Of a stretch of 25,526 nt of DNA, positions 11,601 through 20,600 are shown piece by piece. Below the pieces are notes generated by a model that saw only the letters and a list, made by a program, of their open reading frames with translations, did no database searches and was not told the DNA's origin. Position 1 is the first letter of the stretch; each line of letters opens with the position of its first letter. Made by a program: the position numbers and the translations under genes. Origin of the DNA: Chloromonas sp. AAM2 (Eukaryota; Chlorophyta; Chlorophyceae; Chlamydomonadales; Chlamydomonadaceae); the NCBI GenBank assembly GCA_004335635.1, contig QAXH01005378.1:35875-61400 (forward strand). The letters run 5' to 3'.

Positions 11601-14600
11601 GTACCGAGCACGGAATGACGGGCATTGCATGTTGCGTCACAGGCTGACCGTGAGACAATGAGTTAGTTGCATGGACAGACTGCACACTCCGACCTGGAAA
11701 CAATAACATTATAGAAGTGGCATTGTAGGACTACTTTCATTAGCAGTACCACTATCAGTACTAGTATTGCTGATATCAGTAACGACGAAGGCGTTGGCGG
11801 AACATACTCAGGTGCGACTCTGGAACAAAAACATCATAGTAACAGTCTGCTGATGTGGACACGAGGCAAAACTGGGCTGTGTTGCATGCACACCCAGAGC
11901 ACTCCATGCATGCATGTCTCCATGCAGGCTGCTATGCAGGCTGCCATGCACACGCTGCACACTCCATGCATGCATGTCTCCATGCAGGCTGCTATGCAGG
12001 CTGCCATGCACACGCTGCACACTCCATGCATGCATGCATGTGCCCATGCACACACCACACACTCTATGCATGCATGTCTCCATGCAGGCTGCCATGCACG
12101 CTGACTGGGCCCTTCCCGATCTCATGGTGGTGCCTGCCTCCACCACCCCCTCCATGTGCATGGAGCTTCAGGGCTACTGGCCTTACTGGATGAACAGGGA
12201 AAAGCCCACAGTGCTCAACAACATCAAGCTGGACAGGCTGCAGCTGCTGACAGGGCCTAACATGGCAGGTGAGCGTGTGTGCACGTGCTGCATGTGATGC
12301 ATGTGAGAAAACCCACATGGCCACGTGATTAATGCTGCCCCTACTGGCAAATGGGTACGTGCTTGATGCATGCCATGTTGCAGCTCGCAAGTCTCTGGAG
12401 GCAAGTCGAGACAAATTTGACTTTTCTCAGCATTGCAACACATGCAAAAGGACGTGATGAACGTGACGTGTGACCCCAATGCATGCATGTGGGTGTACGT
12501 GCCCATCAGCCCATGCACGCATGCACCATCAGCCCATGCTGTGGGCAGCCAGGCATTCATGCCTCCATGCACCCACCCACCCCAGGCATGCATGCACGTG
12601 TGTGTGTGTGTGTGTGTGCGTGCACGCCATGCAGGCAAGAGCACAGTGCTGCGGTCGGTGTGTGCCGTGGCACTGCTAGCCAACTGTGGGCTGATGGTGC
12701 CAGCCAGGCAGGCCTCTGTGCCTTTCTATGACGCTTTCCTGCTTCGGAACTTCAGTGGCGACTCGCCCGTGGAAGGCATGAGCAGCTTTGCCATGGAGAT
12801 GCAGGAAGTCAGGTGTGGCAGGGTTTTGAAATGACTCTGAAGAAGAAGAAGAAGAAACCTTGTCAGGGTTCAGGGAGACAGGCCAAGTAGTTCTGGTACA
12901 TTATTTCAATTAAATAATCAAGAAGTGGAGCTACCCGACTGTTCATGGCAGGGGTCACTTTCTGAGAGGAGAAAACGTTCGCCCTTGATATCAACCCATT
13001 CTTCACATCAGAGCAGTGTCATGTTGTGGGCTGGCTGCATGAAAAAGAAAAGAAAAATAGAACAGAAATAGAAAAAGAAAAGAAAAATAAAGAAAAGAAA
13101 GGCCACAGGCCACAGCATGTCTTGCTTGATGGAACAGACACATGCCCTCTCATGCCCTTGGTTGCTGTTGCGGAAGCGCTCTGCCCATCAGAGCAGTGCC
13201 AGGTTGGGATGTTCAAGGTCGAACTCGACCTGAACAGAATGCTTCCAAACTTAGAATCCCACAGCGATTATGCCTTAACCCAGCGAATCCGCCATTGGCG
13301 GGCCAATTTGGTGCCATGTGTGCTCCACCTCGGAAAACGGCCCCATGCAAGCCCGTGACCCTCTTTGCCATGTTGTGGCCTGGCTGCATGGCTGGTTCGA
13401 TATGTGCATCCTTAGAACGTCAAGATAAAGACCAGAGCGGCGAAGCCATACCAGGTCGCCAGGCAACCAGGCACTTAGCACGCGCCTTGCCTTGTGCTGC
13501 TGCGTTGCTCTGCAGCGTTGCGGACGTGCAGTGCACGGCACAGTCCCTGGTGCTGCTGGATGAAATGTCCAAGGGAACCGAGGTGGGGGACTGGAGGGGT
13601 GTCAGGCAGAGCTCGGGTGGCAGGGCTCGGGTGGCAGGGCTCGGGTGGCAGGGCTCGGAGCGATGATGGACCAATGCTTTGAAGCACGCTGTGGTTTGGA
13701 ATTTGGTACTTAGCAAGGTCACAGCACATTCGGGGTTGTGGGAGGCGGGGACGGGAGGAGGGGGTTGCAGGGGCAATGAAGAACATGTATCAAATCAGGC
13801 GATTGCAAATGTCTGTAAATGTAGACTACTTGTTACTAATACCAGGGCAGGTTGTCTCAGGAAAGTAAAATAAAGTAATAAAAATAAAATACATAAAATA
13901 AAACTATGTAAAATGCATGACACGGGATGTTTGAAACCAGTCACAGACCTGTTGACGGGCTGCCGTTAGGGAAATGACTTCATTGCATTCAAGACAATGC
14001 AGCACACCAACAACGTGCCGAGGTAGGAAGGCTTGCCAAGTTCGTTGCGGCGAGGCTTAGGTTAGGATTGAGTTACCGTTAGGTTAGGCTTAGATTAGCA
14101 TTGAGTTACGGTTAGGTTAGGATTAGGTCAGAGTCAGGTTAGGGTTAGGTTAGGTTTAGGTTAGAGTCAGGTTAGAGTCAGGTTAGGGTCAGGTTAGGGT
14201 TAAGTTAGGTTTAGGTTAGGTTTAGGTTAGGGTTAGGTTAGGTTAGGGTTAGGTTAGAGTTGAGTTGGGGACATGGCAAGGGTTGACAAGAAACGCATCA
14301 GCTGCATGGTCCGGACGCGCTCTACTGGAGCCATGCGCACCATATTCTACGTTTCTTGGGATGACGTTTCTTGACCGTTACTTTGGCGCTTTTGTGCTTT
14401 AACGTTTCTTCAGGTGGCCAAGGGCACTGCGCTAGCCGGTGCTTTGATCATCGATTGGTGCCAGCGGAACTTCACAGGCATATTCGCCACACACCTGCAT
14501 GGACTGGTGAGCCCACACACCTGCATGGACTGATGCGCCCACACACCTGCATGGACTGGTGAGCCCACACACCTGCATGGACTGGTGCGCCCACACACCT

Positions 14601-17600
14601 GCATGGACTGGTGAGACCACACACCTGCATGGACTGGTGAGCCCACACACCTGAATGGACTGGTGCGCCCACACACCTGCATGGACTGGTGAGCCNNNNN
14701 NNNNNNNNNNNNNNNNNNNNNNNNNNNNNNNNNNNNNNNNNNNNNNNNNNNNNNNNNNNNNNNNNNNNNNNNNNNNNNNNNNNNNNNNNNNNNNNNNNNN
14801 NNNNNNNNNNNNNNNNNNNNNNNNNNNNNNNNNNNNNNNNNNNNNNNNNNNNNNNNNNNNNNNNNNNNNNNNNNNNNNNNNNNNNNNNNNNNNNNNNNNN
14901 NNNNNNNNNNNNNNNNNNNNNNNNNNNNNNNNNNNNNNNNNNNNNNNNNNNNNNNNNNNNNNNNNNNNNNNNNNNNNNNNNNNNNNNNNNNNNNNNNNNN
15001 NNNNNNNNNNNNNNNNNNNNNNNNNNNNNNNNNNNNNNNNNNNNNNNNNNNNNNNNNNNNNNNNNNNNNNNNNNNNNNNNNNNNNNNNNNNNNNNNNNNN
15101 NNNNNNNNNNNNNNNNNNNNNNNNNNNNNNNNNNNNNNNNNNNNNNNNNNNNNNNNNNNNNNNNNNNNNNNNNNNNNNNNNNNNNNNNNNNNNNNNNNNN
15201 NNNNNNNNNNNNNNNNNNNNNNNNNNNNNNNNNNNNNNNNNNNNNNNNNNNNNNNNNNNNNNNNNNNNNNNNNNNNNNNNNNNNNNNNNNNNNNNNNNNN
15301 NNNNNNNNNNNNNNNNNNNNNNNNNNNNNNNNNNNNNNNNNNNNNNNNNNNNNNNNNNNNNNNNNNNNNNNNNNNNNNNNNNNNNNNNNNNNNNNNNNNN
15401 NNNNNNNNNNNNNNNNNNNNNNNNNNNNNNNNNNNNNNNNNNNNNNNNNNNNNNNNNNNNNNNNNNNTGGTGCACTGAGATGAACGGGGCGGCAGAGGTG
15501 ATGCGGGTTAGGTGCTGACTGGTGCACTGAGATGAACGGGGCGGCAGAGGTGATGCGGGTTAGGTGCTGACTGGTGCACTGAGATGAACGGGGCGGCAGA
15601 GGTGATGCGGGGTTGTTGTTGCCGAGGGTTTGTACTGCAAGCACCGAGGCCGAGGGCGTAATGAGGCTGAGCCTAGGACGCATTACATCTATTAGACACA
15701 ATACACACACTAAGTAATTATAAATTAAGTACAAATAGCACTGTCTGTGATGGACAGAGACAGATGATTGGGGGCTGGATGACTGATCAGAAGCATTTGG
15801 GACTCCTTGGGCAGGACATTTACAACCCAGAGGGTGTGCTTGACACCCAAAGGGTTGAGGGCACAGCAGGATATGCAACGGAAACCTGGCAACCTAGGTG
15901 CTTCGGACGTGAAATCGTGTAAACAGAGGCAACACCGACCCACACAGCCGGACACCCCTGCCTGTCTGTGCAGGTTCCCATAGCCCGTGAGTTCCGGCTG
16001 GAGGAGCAGGGCAGACTGGCATTCAAGTGCATGGGGCTGACGGAAGGTGGGGATTCATATGTCGAGTATACATATTATATATATTATATTTGCATATATC
16101 GGGGCTTGTGTGTTTACGCCTGCGTGTAATGGCAGCGACTGTGTGTGCATGTCATGGCGGCGCGTGTTCGGCAGTCGGTTGGCTTTGTACAATTGCGTGT
16201 TGCATTCTATGCTTCCATTGTGTTGCATTCGATGCTTCCATTGTGTTGCATTCTATGCTTCCATTGTGTTGCATTCGATGCTTCCATTGTGTTGCATTCG
16301 ATGCTTCCCATACTTTTGCGCTGAGCCTGACGGGCAGCAAGTCTTGATGTGTGCATGGTCATTGAGGCAAAGAATAAGCCTGACCTGACTGGTCTCCTGG
16401 CCCTTCTTGCGTCCTTTTCTCTAGTCTCCGACCTTAGCTTAGGCTCGGTCCTGTTTTGCCTTCAGTTGGCCTGCCTTGCCTGCTAAGCATGACTTGGGGG
16501 CCTCTTACTTCCTACTTCGTTCGTTCTCCTCCGCTCGGCAGTCCTCGGCAGCCTGCCATGGTAATAACACAGCACCAACAATAGCAGGCAGTCCTTCGCA
16601 TGCTGCATTTGTGCAGGAGACTCTATGGGTCGGGGGCGGAGGGGCACCTGGCGACTGCTGGACGGCTGGTGCTTTGAGAGTCTGGCGTTCGAGGTAAAGG
16701 GGTGAAGGGGAGGGGAGTTATGCAGATGTCTCTGGTGGTGGTGCTTTGAAGGTCTGGCGTTCGAGGTAAAGGGGTGAAGGGGAGGGGAGTTATGCAGATG
16801 TCTCTGGTGGTGGTGCTTTGAAAGCCTGGTGTGTGAGGTATGAGAGGTGAATGGGAGGAGGGGAGAAGATGAGCAAGGAAAAGGGTGGGAGGGCCAGTGA
16901 AAGGTGCAGAGGAGGAGGGAGAGTTATGCAGATGTCTCTGGTGGTGGTGCTTTAAAAGCCTGGCGTGTGAGGTATGAGGGGTGAAGGGGAGGGGAGTTAT
17001 GCAGATGTCTCTGGTGGTGGTGCTTTGAAAGCCTGGCGTGTGAGGTATGAGGGGAGAGAGGGAGAACTGGGTTTAGGGACATGAGGAAATATAAATACAC
17101 ACATATATATGTGCGCGTGCGCGAGTGCGTGTATGTATATATATATAGAGAGAGATTACATCTGGGGGCCGAAGTGGAGTTGGGAGGGTGAGTTTGTTGG
17201 GACGGTGAAGAGAGGTTTCAGATTGACACCTGACGGGAAGGCATGATACAAGACCGGCAAGGCATGATACCAGAACAACCTTCTGATCAGAATCACCCAG
17301 TGGGGGCCCACATGCACCGAGCGTGAGTGCCAGCAAGCCGTGCCTGAGTCAAGACGGGTACGGTCATGAGCAAAAGGAGGAAACGATCAGGACAAGGAGA
17401 AATGGTCACAGTGGCACTGAAATAAGGACCATCGCTTATAGCGCAGCAGTAGGTAGACTTTGACAATGTACATATCCATCGCTTATAGCGCAGCTGTAGG
17501 TAGACTGTGACAATGTACATGTAATATGAAGCGTCTGTGTGTTCCATCGCAAGAGCATGTTCACGCCTGCATGTCCGTTTCTGTTGCCGCCAGGTGGCAC

Positions 17601-20600
17601 GTGCCTGCCTGGCAAACAAATCACACATGTGCCACGTGTCGGTTTCTGTTGGCCCATAGGTCGCACGTGGGCAGGGCATGCGGGAGGAGCTTCTGACCCT
17701 GGCCGAGAGGCTCATGTCGGGCATTGAGCAGGGGAGGTACCCGCTGATGGGGAGGAAGGGGGACGCACCGGTTGAGTGTTGCTTGCACCAGGGTGGCGAC
17801 GAGGTTGGGAGAAAGGTGGCTGGGCAGGGTAAGTGTTTCGTGAACGTCGTTCTTGTTTTGATAATTCTTAAAGTTTACATGGCCTTCATTCGGGAGGGGG
17901 AAGAGGGGGGGCCGGGACTGCTCCGCAGGGGAGTCGTTCTTGTTTTGATCGTTGTTGTTTTCATGCTGCTTGTCGTTAAGGGCAGAGAACGACAGGCTGC
18001 GGGCAAGGCATGATTTGCCCTCGCCTGCACCACCATTGATTGAAACCATTGGCTGGAAGCCTCTTACTGGCTTGTGTGGCCCTATTTTTCCCTTGCCCCA
18101 TGTCAGGTCGGCACACTCTTTGTTTGTCCACAGTGCTTTGACTTCTGTGTTCTTTGCTCTTTGCGCCTTGAAGTTGCCTTCTGTTGCTCAGGGTTGGTTA
18201 GCACGGTATCCAGCCGCATCTCTTGCATGGCTTGCTAACGTTCGCGCTCGGTGCTTGTGGGCCCCCGTGACGTAATCAGTATATATACACACCTGTGAGC
18301 TGGAGATACAAGGTTAAATATACACTCAGCCTCGCCCCCTCGCACACTTATCTTAGTGTCTTACCATTTCAGTCTCTTCCCATGCCACCTAATGTTTGGT
18401 GTTGCTCTGCTTCATTACTGCGTTGCCTTCAGGCCGAGCGCTCACCCCTTTGCCGGAGAGCATTAGTGTCAGTGCTAGTGGGATCATTGATAATGAGCCA
18501 CAGGTGCAGGGTAGGGCAGACTCCTCCCCCAAAGAGGCAGACTCCTCCCCCAAAGCCATGGAGCAGTCACGAGGTAGGCTGATGGGAATCAATGGCTCTG
18601 GAAAGGCACGCAAGCAGCTGAAAATCGGCACCTGAAAGAATGCGTTGTGATGCATGGGATTGTATGGTGGAGTGGTAGATGGGAATGGCATGGTTTGACC
18701 AAGCCTGCGGCGAAAGAGCAGAGCCCATAACAAAGGCAGCAGAGCTAAATCATGCCATTTTTCGGTTGCTTTGTTTTCCTTATTCAGTGGCCACACACTG
18801 GTAAGTCACGCAAGCAGGAAAGTGATGGAGACAGATCATGATGGGTCGATCTCAACGTTTCACCATGCGCCACCATGCACTTCCATGCACTTCCATGCAC
18901 GTACAAGCAGACGTACACACATGCTGTCCATGTGCCACTTTTCAGGTGCTTGCCATGCAACTCCCATGCTCGTTTCTGCATGTTGATGGCCGTACAGGTA
19001 TCAAAAACCAGGTGTCAGATCAGGAAGTATTACATCAGGAAGGATCAGATCAGCCGGAGTCAGATCAGATGTCAGATCAGGAGATCTCAGATCAGGAGGT
19101 TTCAGATCAGCGGTCATTACATCAGGAGGTGATAGCTCGCCTGCCCGTCACCACCCTGACAGCCCCCCGAGCCAAGTCCCTGGACGACGCCCTGGGCGTT
19201 TTGAAAACGGTTTGCAGGGACGCTTTTCCGGCCGATAGGGACCAGCTTGTATTCTCCACACTGAAGCCGGGACAGACGGTGAGCATACAGGGGCTTTTGA
19301 GAAAAATCCGCCCAAATTCTGGGAAATCCGACTGATTTCAGGGTGTGGTGGAAAAAAGTCTCTCGGTGTTTTGCAGCCGACTTAGATAGGATCCGACCAG
19401 AAATAAGGATCAGTACGTTATACGAATATATACGAGAAAGGGCTGGGTAGCTGGGCAATGGTGGGCCTGAACTCACCTCAAATCAATGAAATTTGCCAAG
19501 CTGAAGGAAACTGAAGTTCAAGTTGAAAGACCAATGAGCTAGCTAGTGGACCGATGGGATCATCGACTGACAGTTGGCCTGCAGTCAGTTGCTGTCAGTT
19601 GCAGTCAGTTGCAGTCAATACAGCCACTTGACTCCTTACTCCTTCCCCCACTCACACCTTTCACACTTTCAGTCATGCGCAGCATCCGATCAGTTGACGT
19701 TGTTGAACAGTCTCACACCTTCTCACACTGGCTTTTGATCTTCTCACACTTTTGCCCTGCACGTTTTCCCGCAGCCGCCTCCGGGCCATACGAACCGGCG
19801 TGCCGTGTACGTGTGTCAGTGGGCCAGCGGGGCGTTTTACAGCGGAGAGACGCACTGCATAGCGCAGCGGCTCAGTGAGCACCGCAGGAAACCGTCAACA
19901 ACCCCCAACAGCCCTCTCAGGCACAGAGGTGAGCAGGGGCAAAGCGGGTATGGCCTGCCTGCACACATGGGGCAGCCACTAAGGTTGCTCATCTCCAAGT
20001 TCAGAACAGGGAGGCAATTTGCTGGGAGGCGATTTGCAGGGAGGCGATTTGCTGCCCAGGCTTTTCTAGTCTTTGACTCCAGCTTAGGTGGCTCCATCCT
20101 GTTTTGCATTCAGTTGGCCTGCCTTGCCTGCGTTCGTTTTGCTTGCTTGCTCAGGGTAGGGCAGCGCGGTGTCCATCCTGTTCCATGTCCTCTGACGGCT
20201 CCCCTGGTGTATATACATATACATCGCTGCTCCATGTGTGGTTGATTTGTAGTACTTGCAGCTGTAGCGCTGTTGTGCGATATCTAGCAGCCTCCAGCCG
20301 ATTCTGATCATAGCCGTTGCCCAGTCATTATGTCTTCTTGCAATCACGATCAGAACATTATTGACACGAGACTGTTTTCGTCAGTGTGTTTTTAGATTCC
20401 GGACCTGTGCATTGGAGATGCTGGTATGCTGTGAAGTGATTACGATATGATGCCCTGCCGTGTTCCTCTCATGTTTCTAACTGATCAACTAACCATTCAA
20501 GCAACTAACTAGGTTAAGATCAACCAACCGTGCCCTAACCAGACTAACCAAGTAACTGCCCATGTGCTTCTCATGCAGGCCCGAACACCAGCATGGTCTA

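Noticed and set aside
12183..12683. 166-codon minus-strand ORF opposite exons 15-16
   Set aside because: Shadow of the MSH1 exons and CATGCA-rich repeats. No splice or homology support.
14055..14265. Chromosome end
   Set aside because: Coding exons of the same gene continue on both sides, and the units are irregular.
14488..14695. CRISPR-like array
   Set aside because: Units are contiguous with no spacers, start inside an exon, and lie in a eukaryotic gene.
14432..15878. Very long ORFs on both strands across the N run
   Set aside because: Their length comes from translating N. The visible ends are the 26-bp repeat read in different frames.
17660..17736. Shorter exon 21 ending at GAG|GTACCC
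   Set aside because: It leaves phase 2 and gives a stop (CAT TAG) early in exon 22. The GTAAGT donor at 17829 fits phase and frame.
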